A DNA stretch of 55,567 nt, taken from assembly GCA_016712985.1 (NCBI GenBank), contig JADJQA010000076.1:1-55567 (forward strand), in the 5' to 3' direction. The translations under genes and the position numbers were made by a program. A model generated the notes under the pieces. That model was not told the DNA's origin, searched no databases, and saw only the letters and a list, made by a program, of their open reading frames with translations. Each line of letters begins with the position of its first letter. Positions within the stretch are counted from its first letter, which is position 1. This stretch comes from Sulfuritalea sp. Lineage in GTDB: Bacteria > Pseudomonadota > Gammaproteobacteria > Burkholderiales > Rhodocyclaceae. Positions 8,596 to 17,250 of this stretch are shown one piece after another.

Positions 8596-10893
8596 ATGAA
8601 AATCGATCCGAACATGGAATTGCCAAAGGGCACCCCACCAGTCAAAGCCCTGACCCACGTATTGGCGCAAAACGAGCACGTCAAGAACCTGGTGGAGGAA
8701 TGCGCCGAAGACCTGTCGTCGGCAAATTCGGTTCTCAAGCAGGAACTCGCGGACGGGGACCCGCAACCCGCGGTTGAAAGCGCCCTCGATAAAAGTGAGT
8801 CCGTTGAGGGCAAAGTGCAGGAAGCATCCGCAAAACTGGCGGTTGTAAATCAGGCCTTAACCTCCGAAGTGCGGCGCGAGGCAGCGCTGCTCAAGACTGG
8901 AGCGCTGCAGAATGCGATTCTGAACAGCGCCAACTTCTCCAGCATCGCCACCGACGCGAAAGGCGTCATCCAGATTTTCAACGTCGGCGCCGAGCGCATG
9001 CTGGGCTACGCAGCCGCCGAGGTGATGAACAAGATCACGCCGGCCGACATTTCCGATCCGCAGGAAGTCGTCGCGCGCGCCAAGGCGCTGAGCGTCGAAC
9101 TCGGAACGCCGATTACGCCGGGCTTCGAGGCGTTGGTGTTCAAGGCCTCGCGCGGCATCGAGGATATTTACGAATTGACCTATATCCGCAAGGACGGCAG
9201 CCGCTTTCCAGCCGTGGTGTCGGTCACGGCACTCCGCGACAATGAAGGCGCCATCATCGGCTATCTGCTGATCGGTACAGACAACACCGCGCGCAAGCAG
9301 GTGGAAGCCGAGCAGATGCTGCTGGACCAACGCCTGCGCGACCAGCAGTTCTATACCCGCTCGCTGATCGAATCCAACATCGACGCACTGACGATCACCG
9401 ACCTGCGCGGCATCATCACCGACGTCAACCAGCAGATGGAGGCGCTCACCGGTTGCACCCGCGATGAGTTGATCGGCGCACCATTCAAGAACTACTTCAC
9501 CGCTCCGGAGCATGCCGAGGCCGGCATCAAGCGCGTCCTGCGCGAAAGCAAGGTCACCGACTACGAGCTGACCGCGCGCGCCAGGGACGACAAGGAAACC
9601 GTGGTGTCCTACAACGCGACCACCTTGCACGACCGCGACCGCAAGTTGCGCGGGGTGTTTGCCGCGGCGCGCGACGTGACCGAACGCAAGCGTTTCGAGC
9701 TGACGCTGCAGGAAACCAACCTCGAACTGGAAAGCGCCATCGCGGCGGCGGACAAGGCCAACCTCGCCAAATCGAATTTCCTCTCCAGCATGAGCCACGA
9801 GCTGCGCACGCCATTGAACGCGATCCTCGGTTTTGCCCAGCTCCTGGAGTCCGACTCGCCGCCGCCGACGCCCTCGCAGAAGGCCAGCATCGGGCAGATC
9901 CTCCAGGCTGGCTGGTATCTGCTGGAGCTGATCAACGAAATTCTCGATCTCGCGCTGATCGAATCCGGCCGGCTGTCGATTTCGGGGGAACCGGTGTCGC
10001 TGGCCGACGTCATGCTCGAATGCCAGAGCATGATCGAGCCGCAGGCGAGCAAGCGCAGCATTCGCATGAGTTTCCCCGGCTTCGACCATCCCTGCTTCGT
10101 CAATGCCGACCGGACTCGGGTTAAACAGGTGCTGATCAATCTGCTTTCGAACGCGATCAAATACAACCAGACAGAGGGATCCGTAATTGTCGAATACGCC
10201 GCATGCCCGCCGCACGGCATTCGCGTCAGCATCAAGGACACCGGCGCCGGATTGCCGCCGGAGAAGCTGGCGCAACTGTTTCAGCCCTTCAATCGTCTCG
10301 GCCAGGAGGCCAGCGCGGAGGAAGGCACCGGCATCGGCCTGGTGGTGACCAAGCGCCTGGTCGAATTGATGGGCGGCACCATCGGCGTGGAAAGCACCGT
10401 CGGGGTCGGCAGCGTTTTCTGGTTCGAGCTGAATACCACCTCCGCGCCATCATTCACCGATGATGCATCCGAACCCGCCGCAGCCTTGCCACCAGAGGTC
10501 GACAGCGACGCGGCGCGGCATACCCTGCTGTATGTCGAGGACAACCCGGCCAATCTGCAACTGGTCGAGCAACTCATCGCGCGCCGCCCCGACATGCGCC
10601 TGCTGGCCGCAGTGAATGGTCCGCTGGGCATCAAGCTTGCGCAGGCATCGCGACCGGACGTGATCCTGATGGACATCAACCTGCCGGGCGTGAGCGGCAC
10701 CGAGGCCATGAAGATACTGCGCGCCGACACCGCAACGGCTCACATCCCCGTCGTCGCCCTGAGCGCCAACGCGATACCCCACGATATCCAGCGCGGACTG
10801 GAGGCCGGGTTTTTCCGCTATCTGACCAAGCCGATCAAGGTGAATGAGTTCATGGAGACGCTGGACGCGGCGCTGAAATCTGCTGAACGATAG
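8596..10893 (+). CDS. Hybrid sensor histidine kinase PAS-PAS-HisKA-HATPase-REC (copy 2)
   Basis: Intact 765-residue hybrid kinase. An N-terminal coiled coil (1-95) precedes PAS 1 (about 100-235), which is closely similar to PAS 1 of copy 1. PAS 2 (about 245-370) includes DALTITDLRGIITDVNQQME. HisKA has His401 in SMSHELRTPLNAIL. The ATPase has NLLSNAIKYNQ, DTGAGLP and GTGIGLVVTKRLVELMGG. The receiver Asp is D693 in LMDINLPGVSG, with YLTKPIKVNEF near the end. From HisKA on it is almost the same protein as copies 1, 3 and 4 in this window, while the N-terminus differs. There is no membrane segment. It belongs to the same signalling cluster as the cyclase 103 bases upstream. Confidence 0.95.
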   Translation: MKIDPNMELPKGTPPVKALTHVLAQNEHVKNLVEECAEDLSSANSVLKQELADGDPQPAVESALDKSESVEGKVQEASAKLAVVNQALTSEVRREAALLKTGALQNAILNSANFSSIATDAKGVIQIFNVGAERMLGYAAAEVMNKITPADISDPQEVVARAKALSVELGTPITPGFEALVFKASRGIEDIYELTYIRKDGSRFPAVVSVTALRDNEGAIIGYLLIGTDNTARKQVEAEQMLLDQRLRDQQFYTRSLIESNIDALTITDLRGIITDVNQQMEALTGCTRDELIGAPFKNYFTAPEHAEAGIKRVLRESKVTDYELTARARDDKETVVSYNATTLHDRDRKLRGVFAAARDVTERKRFELTLQETNLELESAIAAADKANLAKSNFLSSMSHELRTPLNAILGFAQLLESDSPPPTPSQKASIGQILQAGWYLLELINEILDLALIESGRLSISGEPVSLADVMLECQSMIEPQASKRSIRMSFPGFDHPCFVNADRTRVKQVLINLLSNAIKYNQTEGSVIVEYAACPPHGIRVSIKDTGAGLPPEKLAQLFQPFNRLGQEASAEEGTGIGLVVTKRLVELMGGTIGVESTVGVGSVFWFELNTTSAPSFTDDASEPAAALPPEVDSDAARHTLLYVEDNPANLQLVEQLIARRPDMRLLAAVNGPLGIKLAQASRPDVILMDINLPGVSGTEAMKILRADTATAHIPVVALSANAIPHDIQRGLEAGFFRYLTKPIKVNEFMETLDAALKSAER

Positions 10894-10927
10894 CTCGGGC
10901 AGACCGAAAGCCTGGACGTGCCGCCGC

Positions 10928-11119
10928 AATTGGCTGCGATTGAGAAGCCCCTATAATCCAAGGGCCAACGCAAGCACACATCTGCTCCGTCATTCCGGCG
11001 AAAGCCGGAATCCAGTAAAGGTGAATTGGCTGCGATTGAGAAGCCCCTATAACGCAAGGGCTAACGTATGCACACATCTGCTCCGTCATTCCGGCGAAAG
11101 CCGGAATCCAGTAAAGGTG
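10928..11119 (+). repeat. Two tandem 96-bp direct repeats carrying a REP palindrome
   Basis: Two direct copies, 10928-11023 and 11024-11119, begin AATTGGCTGCGATTGAGAAG and end with the palindrome CATTCCGGCGAAAGCCGGAA plus TCCAGTAAAGGT. They differ at a handful of positions (for example TAATCCAAGGGCC versus TAACGCAAGGGCT). The second copy supplies the left inverted repeat of the GIY-YIG element that follows. Confidence 0.85.
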
Positions 11120-11478
11120 GTGAGTCAGACTATGTTCCCGTACAGATCGCACCACTGCGAGTTTTTTCCTTCAATTAGCGCAATCTTCCAGGCACGCCGC
11201 CATCCCTTGATTGCTTTCTCGCGCCCAATAGCCGACTCCATGGTCTCGTGCGGCTCGAACCAGACCAAGGTGTGAACGCCATATTTCTTCGTAAAACCTT
11301 CCGCGAGATTGTTCTTGTGCTGCCAAATTCGCTGAACGAGATTGGAGGTAACTCCGACATAGAGCGTACCGTTCCTGCGGCTGGCGAGGATATAGACGCA
11401 TGGCTGTTTCATAGACACAGATTACTGGATTCCGGCTTTCGCCGGAATGACGGAGCAGATGTGTGCATACGTTAGCCC
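11058..11478. mobile_element. REP-flanked GIY-YIG element, copy A
   Basis: A 421-bp unit with perfect 57-bp terminal inverted repeats at 11058-11114 and 11422-11478. Each arm starts GGGCTAACGTATGCACACAT, carries the palindrome CATTCCGGCGAAAGCCGGAA, and ends CCAGTAA. The only gene inside is the GIY-YIG nuclease on the minus strand. GCAA flanks both ends (11054-11057 and 11479-11482), a possible 4-bp target duplication. A second copy lies at 29730-30145. Mobility is inferred from the repeated architecture. Confidence 0.65.
11125..11412 (-). CDS. GIY-YIG nuclease family protein, copy A
   Basis: 95-residue single-domain endonuclease of the small YhbQ/UPF0213-like GIY-YIG group. The GIY-YIG strand pair is CVYILASRRNGTLYVGVTS (here VYI and YVG), followed by the conserved Arg in NLVQRIWQHK, the invariant Glu region ESAIGREKAIKGWRRAWK, and C-terminal WCDLYGNIV. 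All expected active-site residues appear present. The ATG at 11412 is preferred over an in-frame GTG six bases upstream. It fills almost the whole space between two 57-bp inverted repeats. A copy with only a few amino-acid changes lies at 29794-30081. It may drive movement of the surrounding repeats, but this is inference. Confidence 0.9.
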   Translation of the reverse strand: MKQPCVYILASRRNGTLYVGVTSNLVQRIWQHKNNLAEGFTKKYGVHTLVWFEPHETMESAIGREKAIKGWRRAWKIALIEGKNSQWCDLYGNIV

Positions 11479-11546
11479 GCAATGGAAAGAGGGTTTGGCG
11501 CGAACTCCAAATCTTTCCATTGCGCCCACGGGGAGTTGCCCGCTTG

Positions 11547-11564
11547 TGTGCGCTGGCGCACAGA
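11547..11564 (+). promoter_or_regulatory. Interrupted palindrome, candidate operator
   Basis: TGTGCGCTGGCGCACAGA contains a perfect TGTGCGC-TG-GCGCACA-type inverted repeat. It is the best-formed member of the six-site family and lies in the roughly 320-base stretch before the CHASE3 kinase, about 145 bases before an ATG at 11709 and 235 before the annotated start. Apart from this site and the end of the REP element, I see nothing else in 11479-11799. Confidence 0.5.
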
Positions 11565-11799
11565 CCTGGGTCAGTAGAATTGCCATGATTCAGACGCGGC
11601 TCGGCAAAAGCTTTGCTTCAGGTCCAGCGTGCGAGATCGCAAGCTGCCGGCCCGAGCGTATCGGGTCCGGACCGGGTTCGTGTACGTTTCACTTTGGAAA
11701 ATCAGCCATGCCAGCAACAGGAAGCGACCGTAGGCTTGACCGCGATGCTGGCGCGGCGGATGGCGTCGTCGTGCGGCGAACAGTCATTAGCGGGCCAGA

Positions 11800-14565
11800 T
11801 TGCGCCCGGTGCCGGGCAGGTTTTCGTTGAAAGCGACGCAAAAGACCGTTGCCTGGTTTTCAGCCGCGGCCCTGCTTGTTGCGTTCGGGGTTGCACTGAC
11901 GTTCTGGACTTTCGTGCAGATGGAACAAGCCGCCGGATTGCGCAAGCAGTCCCGCGCGACGATCCAGAGCGCAGATGCGTTGATGTCTTCATTGAAGGAT
12001 GCCGAGACCGGTCAGCGGGGCTATCTGTTGACCGGCAACGAAGCCTTTCTGGAGCCCTATCTGGCAGCGGGCGCCAGCATCAGGCGCAATCAGGAAGAAT
12101 TGCAGCAGCTCGCCTCCCTCGACGCTGCGCGGCAACGCCTCGACGCACTGGCGCCCTTGCTGAATGCCACGCTGGCGGAAATGGCGCACCTCGTCGAGCT
12201 TCGTCGCAACAACGAGATGGCGAGCGCCCTGGCGCTGGTCCGCGGCGGCGAAGGCAAGCGCCTGATGGATTCGATCCGTGCCGGCGTGGGTGACTTCATC
12301 CAGTCCGAGGAAGGCATGCTGGCGCAGCGCGAAGCCGAGTTCCAGTCCAGCATGCGCGGCCTGTTTGCCATCATCATTGCCGCCAGCCTGCTCGCGCTGC
12401 TGTCCGCGCTGGCCTTCGCCTGGCTGCTCTACCGGGATACTCAGCAGCGCCTGAGCAAGCTGGTGCATCTCGAAACCAGGCATCTGCTCGAGGTTCAGGA
12501 GGCGACGAATGCAGAATTGCAAACACTCAACGCCACTTTACAGGCCAACGAGGCAAAGCTCGCCGTGACCCTCGGTTCCATCGGCGATGCCGTGCTGGTG
12601 ACCGACGCCGAGGCGCGCGTGACGCTGCTGAATCCGGTAGCCGAACAACTTACCGGCTGGACGCAGGCTACGGCGATAGGTCGTCCGGTGCACGAGATCT
12701 TCCACATCATCAACCAGGAAACCCGGCTACCGGCCGTTATCCCGATCATGGAAACCCTGGCGCATGGCACGATACAGGGCCTGGCCAACCACACCGTGCT
12801 GATTGCCCAGGATGGCAGCGAATGCGCGATCGCCGACAGTTGCGCGCCAATTCGCGACCGTAGCGGCCGGGTGGTCGGCGCGGTGCTGGTGTTCCGCAAC
12901 GTCACCGGCGAATATGCGGCGCAGCAGGCCTTGCGCGACAGTACCGCGCTGATCCAGACGATACTCAACACCGTCGCGGATGGCATCATCACCCTGAATG
13001 CCCGCGGCGGCATCGTCGAGACGGTCAACCCGGCTGCCGAGAAAATGTTTGGCTATGCCGCCGGAGAACTGGTCGGACAGGAGTTCAGCGTGCTGATACC
13101 CGAACTGTATTGGGATCAGCGCAATGGCAATGGCTCCCTCGAGCATTACGGCGCCAGCGACGTGGCGCGCGCCAGCGGCCTCGGGCGCGAGGTGCTTGGC
13201 CGACGCAAGGATGGCAGCGCTTTTCCGCTGGAGATGGCGGTCAGCGAAATGTTCCTGAATGGCCGGCGCTACTTCACCGGCATCCTGCGCGACATCACCA
13301 CGCGCAAACGCATCGACGCGGACCGGGCAGCGCTCGATCAGGTGCTGCAAGACAAGAACGCGGAGCTGGAGAGCGCCCGGTTGGTGGCGGAAAACGCCAA
13401 TCGCGCGAAAAGCGATTTTCTTTCAGCCATGAGCCATGAATTGCGCACGCCGCTGAATGCGATCCTCGGCTTCACGCAGCTCATGGAATCCGGCTCGACG
13501 CCGCCGACGGCTTCGCAGAAGCGCAGCATCGACCAGATTCTCAAGGCCGGCTGGTACCTCCTGGAACTGATCAACGAAATCCTCGATCTCGCGCTGATCG
13601 AATCGGGCAAGGTGACGATGTCGCATGAGCCGGTCTCGCTGGTCGAGGTCACGCTCGAGTGCCGCGCCATGATCGAGCCGCAGGCGCAGAAGCGCGGCAT
13701 ACACATGACATTTCCGCGATTCGACAGCCCCTACTTCGTCAACGCCGACCGGACCAGGGTCAAACAGGTGCTGATCAACCTGCTGTTCAACGCGATCAAG
13801 TACAACAAGCCGGAAGGCTCGGTAACCGTGGAATACAGCCTGAGTCCGCCCAATTCGATTCGCATCAGCATCCGGGATACCGGCAGGGGGCTGGCCCCGG
13901 CGCAGCTTGGTCAGCTTTTCCAGCCCTTCAATCGCCTTGGCCGCGAAGCTGGCGCCGAGGAAGGCACCGGCATCGGTCTGACGGTAACCAAGCAACTTGT
14001 CGAAATCATGGGGGGCAACATCGGCGCGGAAAGCGCCGTCGGAGTGGGCAGCGTGTTCTGGTTTGAACTGGGCCTGACCACCGCGCCCCTGCCGATGATT
14101 CGCGAAGCCGAACGCGCGGCGCTGGTTCCCACGGCGGTGGCGGAGGGCACGACGCTGCGCACCGTGCTGTATGTCGAAGACAATCCGGCCAACCTGGAAC
14201 TGGTCGAGCAACTCATTGCGCGCCGCGCCGACTTGCGCCTGCTCTCCGCTTCGGACGGCGATCTCGGCATCGAGTTTGCGCGCGTGTATCAGCCGGATGT
14301 GATCCTGATGGACATCAACCTGCCCGGCATCAGCGGGCTGGAAGCCATGAAGATCCTGCGCGCCGGTCCGGACACCGCTCACATCCCGATCATTGCGCTG
14401 AGCGCCAATGCCGTGCCCAGGGATATCGCCAGGGCGCTGGATGCCGGATTCTTCAGGTATTTGACCAAACCGATCAAGGTCGACCAGTTCATGGAAGCGC
14501 TGGACCTGGCCTTGACGATATCGCAACCCCCAGCAGTTCTCACGGCCAAAGAGGAAACCGCATGA
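11800..14565 (+). CDS. Membrane hybrid histidine kinase CHASE3-PAS-PAS-HisKA-HATPase-REC (copy 3)
   Basis: 921-residue hybrid kinase anchored in the inner membrane. Helix 1 is at about 17-40 (TVAWFSAAALLVAFGVALTF). A CHASE3 periplasmic sensor follows (about 45-185; DAETGQRGYLLTGNEAFLEP is the family hallmark), then helix 2 (about 190-212). PAS 1 (about 245-365) has GDAVLVTDAEARVTLLNPVA and PAS 2 (about 385-505) has GIITLNARGGIVETVNPAAE. His546 lies in AMSHELRTPLNAIL, the ATPase has NLLFNAIKYNK and GTGIGLTVTKQLVE, and the receiver has D838 in LMDINLPGISG. The annotated start is TTG; GTG at 11809 or TTG at 11827 would also serve. It overlaps the next gene by four bases. Confidence 0.92.
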   Translation: MRPVPGRFSLKATQKTVAWFSAAALLVAFGVALTFWTFVQMEQAAGLRKQSRATIQSADALMSSLKDAETGQRGYLLTGNEAFLEPYLAAGASIRRNQEELQQLASLDAARQRLDALAPLLNATLAEMAHLVELRRNNEMASALALVRGGEGKRLMDSIRAGVGDFIQSEEGMLAQREAEFQSSMRGLFAIIIAASLLALLSALAFAWLLYRDTQQRLSKLVHLETRHLLEVQEATNAELQTLNATLQANEAKLAVTLGSIGDAVLVTDAEARVTLLNPVAEQLTGWTQATAIGRPVHEIFHIINQETRLPAVIPIMETLAHGTIQGLANHTVLIAQDGSECAIADSCAPIRDRSGRVVGAVLVFRNVTGEYAAQQALRDSTALIQTILNTVADGIITLNARGGIVETVNPAAEKMFGYAAGELVGQEFSVLIPELYWDQRNGNGSLEHYGASDVARASGLGREVLGRRKDGSAFPLEMAVSEMFLNGRRYFTGILRDITTRKRIDADRAALDQVLQDKNAELESARLVAENANRAKSDFLSAMSHELRTPLNAILGFTQLMESGSTPPTASQKRSIDQILKAGWYLLELINEILDLALIESGKVTMSHEPVSLVEVTLECRAMIEPQAQKRGIHMTFPRFDSPYFVNADRTRVKQVLINLLFNAIKYNKPEGSVTVEYSLSPPNSIRISIRDTGRGLAPAQLGQLFQPFNRLGREAGAEEGTGIGLTVTKQLVEIMGGNIGAESAVGVGSVFWFELGLTTAPLPMIREAERAALVPTAVAEGTTLRTVLYVEDNPANLELVEQLIARRADLRLLSASDGDLGIEFARVYQPDVILMDINLPGISGLEAMKILRAGPDTAHIPIIALSANAVPRDIARALDAGFFRYLTKPIKVDQFMEALDLALTISQPPAVLTAKEETA

Positions 14566-15389
14566 AGATAACCGATTCCGAGATCCTTGGCGCCAGCATC
14601 CTGATCGTTGACGATCAGGAGTCGAATGTCAGCCTGCTTACCCAATTGCTGGGTGATGCCGGTTACACCTGCGTCGCCTCGACGATGAACCCGCAGGAGG
14701 TCTGCGCGCTGCATCGCAAAAACCGCTACGACCTGATCCTGCTCGACCTGCAGATGCCCGACATGGATGGATTCCAGGTGATGGAAGGCCTCAAGACCAA
14801 CGATGCCGACAGCTACCTTCCGGTGCTGGTGATCACCGCCCAACCCGGCCACAAGCTGCGCGCCCTGCAGGCCGGCGCAAGGGATTTCATCAGCAAACCC
14901 TTCGACCTGGTCGAAGCCAGGACGCGCATCCGCAACATGCTGGAAGTGCGGCTGCTGTACAAGAAGCTGGAAAATTACAGCCATGACCTGGAAAAGGAAG
15001 TGCAGGAACGCACCGCCGAACTGCGCGAAAGCGAAGCCCGCTACCGCAGCCTGACCGAACTCGCCTCCGACTGGTACTGGGAACAGGACGAGAACATGAA
15101 GTTCACCAAGGTCTCCGGCCCGGTGCTGGAAATGCTCGGCATCCGGGTCGACGGCCTGTCGGGAGAATCGGCCGGCGCCAAGGTGAATAATGGCTGGAAC
15201 GAGGCGGAACGGGAACTGTTGCAGGCAAGGATCGCCGCCCGCGAGCCATTCCTCGATTTTGTGTTCACCCGCGTCGATCCGGATGGTTCGCAACGCATAT
15301 TTCAGGTGAGCGGGGAACCGATGTTCAGCCAGTCCTGCCGCTTCATCGGCTACCGCGGCATTGGGGTCGAACTCACGGGGAAGCACTAG
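14562..15389 (+). CDS. Response regulator: receiver-coiled coil-PAS
   Basis: 275-residue cytoplasmic regulator whose ATG overlaps the stop of the CHASE3 kinase (ATGA), so the two are surely coexpressed. The receiver (about 12-130) has ASILIVDDQESN, phospho-acceptor D62 in LLDLQMPDMDGF, Thr in VLVITAQPG, and Lys in FISKPFD. A coiled coil (about 135-165, YSHDLEKEVQERTAELRESE) leads to a PAS domain (about 165-270) with YRSLTELASDWYWEQDE. It then ends, where relatives usually continue into GGDEF, EAL or a kinase. There is no frameshift evident at the end, so the PAS may be its true output, acting through protein contacts. Confidence 0.88.
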   Translation: MKITDSEILGASILIVDDQESNVSLLTQLLGDAGYTCVASTMNPQEVCALHRKNRYDLILLDLQMPDMDGFQVMEGLKTNDADSYLPVLVITAQPGHKLRALQAGARDFISKPFDLVEARTRIRNMLEVRLLYKKLENYSHDLEKEVQERTAELRESEARYRSLTELASDWYWEQDENMKFTKVSGPVLEMLGIRVDGLSGESAGAKVNNGWNEAERELLQARIAAREPFLDFVFTRVDPDGSQRIFQVSGEPMFSQSCRFIGYRGIGVELTGKH

Positions 15390-15404
15390 GGAAATGCTGA
15401 TCAC

Positions 15405-15500
15405 GTCATCCCTGCGAAGGAACGTCACCCCGGACCACGATCCGGGGCGGGGATCCAGTAACTCGTTCAATGCATGGATTCCCGCCTACGCGGGAATGAC
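15405..15500. repeat. REP-like palindromes
   Basis: Two related hairpins lie between the regulator and the Crp-family gene: CCCCGGACCACGATCCGGGG near 15429, and ATTCCCGCCTACGCGGGAAT at about 15478-15497. Both end in the GGATCCAG/ATGAC flanks shared by the other palindromes in this window. They may also serve as a transcription end for the kinase operon. Confidence 0.75.
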
Positions 15501-15553
15501 GATCTCGGGTTTGTACAGCCTTTCCCTGGGTCAAGAAATCGGGAGTCTCCATC

Positions 15554-16216
15554 ATGTCATCAGCACATAGTCCGCAACAGAATCATCTGCTCGCCGCCCT
15601 GCCGGCGGAAGACTTCGAGCCGCTCGCCGCGCATCTGGAACTGGCGCCGCTGCGGCTGGGGGAAATGCTCTACGAGCCGGGCGGGCAGATGACGCACGCC
15701 TATTTCCCCACCACCTCCATCGTCTCGCTGCACTACGTCATGGAGTCCGGCGCATCGGCCGAATCCGCCGGAGTAGGCAACGAGGGCATGGTCGGCGTAT
15801 CCCTGTTCATGGGCGGCGACACCACGCCCAGCTCGGCCGTGGTGCAGACCGCGGGCCATGCCTACCGGCTGAAGAGCCGCGTGCTCAAACAGGAATTCAA
15901 TCGCGGCGGCCTGCTGCAACGCATCCTGCTGCGCTATACCCAGGCGCTGATGACGCAGATGTTCCAGACCGCGGCCTGCACCCGGCATCATTCGGTGGAG
16001 CAGCAATTGTGCCGCTGGCTGTTGCTGACCCTCGACCGGGTCTCCTCGCGCGAGCTGGTCATGACGCAGGAATTGGTCGCCAGCATGCTCGGCGTACGTC
16101 GCGAGGGCATCACCGAGGCCGCCGGAAGGCTGCAAGCAGCCGGTCTCATCAGCTACCGCCGCGGCCACATTTCAGTGGTCGACCGGGCTGGCCTGGAGGC
16201 CCGTGCCTGCGAATGA
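15554..16216 (+). CDS. Crp/Fnr-family regulator, C-terminus cut by a stop codon
   Basis: 220-residue transcription factor. The cyclic-nucleotide-binding-like domain (about 15-125) has GEMLYEPGGQMTHAYFPTTS and GNEGMVGVSLFMGG, a form typical of Crp-family members that do not bind cAMP. The C-terminal winged helix (about 145-215) includes MTQELVASMLGVRREGITEA as helix-turn-helix. Compared with the paralog at 16403, the last codons differ: the paralog reads CECYAVVRKE where this gene reads CE-stop, TGA at 16214-16216 standing in place of TGC. Beyond the stop the frame continues YAVVSKELKRLLSEV, so the original protein was about 18 or more residues longer. DNA-binding parts are complete. It faces its paralog convergently. 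Confidence 0.88.
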   Translation: MSSAHSPQQNHLLAALPAEDFEPLAAHLELAPLRLGEMLYEPGGQMTHAYFPTTSIVSLHYVMESGASAESAGVGNEGMVGVSLFMGGDTTPSSAVVQTAGHAYRLKSRVLKQEFNRGGLLQRILLRYTQALMTQMFQTAACTRHHSVEQQLCRWLLLTLDRVSSRELVMTQELVASMLGVRREGITEAAGRLQAAGLISYRRGHISVVDRAGLEARACE

Positions 16217-16402
16217 TACGCGGTGGTCAGCAAGGAACTGAAGCGTCTGCTATCCGAGGTCCAGTACCGCCACGACCTTCCTGCCGCCGTCGACCGGCCC
16301 GCGCGGCCATCAACCCCGGCCGGGCCGCCTCCGGGCCGGGCCGCGCAACGTCCGGCAATAGCGGGGAAATGAAGCAGGCGCAACCGCACCCGACCACCTG
16401 GA

Positions 16403-17122
16403 TCAGGCAGCGATTGCCCCGGAAAGCAGGCGGTCGGATTCCTTCCTGACCACCGCGTAGCACTCGCAGACCCGCGCTTCCAGGCCTTCCCGGTCGAGCA
16501 CGGTGATGCGCCCGCGGTGGTATTCGATCAGGCCGGCGCTGTGCAACTTGCCGGCGGCCTCGGTGACGCCCTCGCGACGTACGCCGAGCATGTTGGCGAT
16601 CAGCTCCTGCGTCATCCGCAGTTCACTGCCGGGCAAGCGATCCATGCTCAGCAGCAGCCAGCGACAGAGCTGCTGGTCCAGTGAATGATGGCGGTTGCAC
16701 ACCGCAGTCTGCGCCATCTGCGTCAACAGCGCCTGGGTGTAGCGCAGCAGCAGGTGCTGCATCGCGCCGCCGCGATGGAATTCGTCCTTGATCGACTGCC
16801 CCCGCAGCCGGTAGGCGTGGCCCGCGCTTTGCACCACACCCCGGCTGGGCGTGGTTTCGCCGCCCATGAACAGCGCGACGCCAACGATGCCCTCGTTGCC
16901 GACCACGGCGATCTCGGCCGATGCGCCGCCTTCCATGACGTAGAGCAGGGACACGATCGCCGTGGTGGGGAAATAGACATGGCGCATCTCGATGCCGGGC
17001 TCATACAGCGAATGCCCGAGCGGCATCGGCACCAGCTCCAGATGACGGAACAGGCGCTCGCAATCTTCCGCAGGCAGCGCGGCAAGCAGGCGGTTCTGGC
17101 GCGGGTCGTGAGCGTCGGGCAT
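16403..17122 (-). CDS. Crp/Fnr-family transcriptional regulator
   Basis: 239-residue intact paralog of the gene at 15554. The effector domain has GHSLYEPGIEMRHVYFPTTA and GNEGIVGVALFMGGETTPS. The winged helix has MTQELIANMLGVRREGVTEA (recognition helix RREGVTEAAGKL), ending CECYAVVRKESDRLLSGAIA. The ATG at 17122 is preceded by GGATCG. The open frame extends further upstream but loses similarity to the paralog there. The two genes converge with about 186 bases between stops, consistent with an inverted duplication. A TGTG-N-CACA inverted repeat recurring in this window resembles Crp-type sites, so either paralog is a candidate for binding it; this is untested. Confidence 0.92.
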   Translation of the reverse strand: MPDAHDPRQNRLLAALPAEDCERLFRHLELVPMPLGHSLYEPGIEMRHVYFPTTAIVSLLYVMEGGASAEIAVVGNEGIVGVALFMGGETTPSRGVVQSAGHAYRLRGQSIKDEFHRGGAMQHLLLRYTQALLTQMAQTAVCNRHHSLDQQLCRWLLLSMDRLPGSELRMTQELIANMLGVRREGVTEAAGKLHSAGLIEYHRGRITVLDREGLEARVCECYAVVRKESDRLLSGAIAA

Positions 17123-17250
17123 GGGCGATCCTTCAAGCAACAGGCATGTTGTCGCCGGCAAGTATACCCTCGGCCTTCTCTGGGGCATATGGCCGACAAA
17201 ACTTATCGGCAACGATGATTTGTGCGTGCCCCCTTCCCTCCCCCTGCGCC

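Noticed and set aside
11613..12293. Alternative plus-strand protein over the start of the CHASE3 kinase
   Set aside because: It overlaps the signal-anchor and CHASE3 coding sequence in another frame and has no domain; only its upstream part could matter as a leader.
16214..16216. Selenocysteine at the TGA of the first Crp-family gene
   Set aside because: The paralog has an ordinary Cys there, which is tempting, but no SECIS-like hairpin is evident right after the TGA and Crp-family selenoproteins are not known to me. A nonsense change is simpler.
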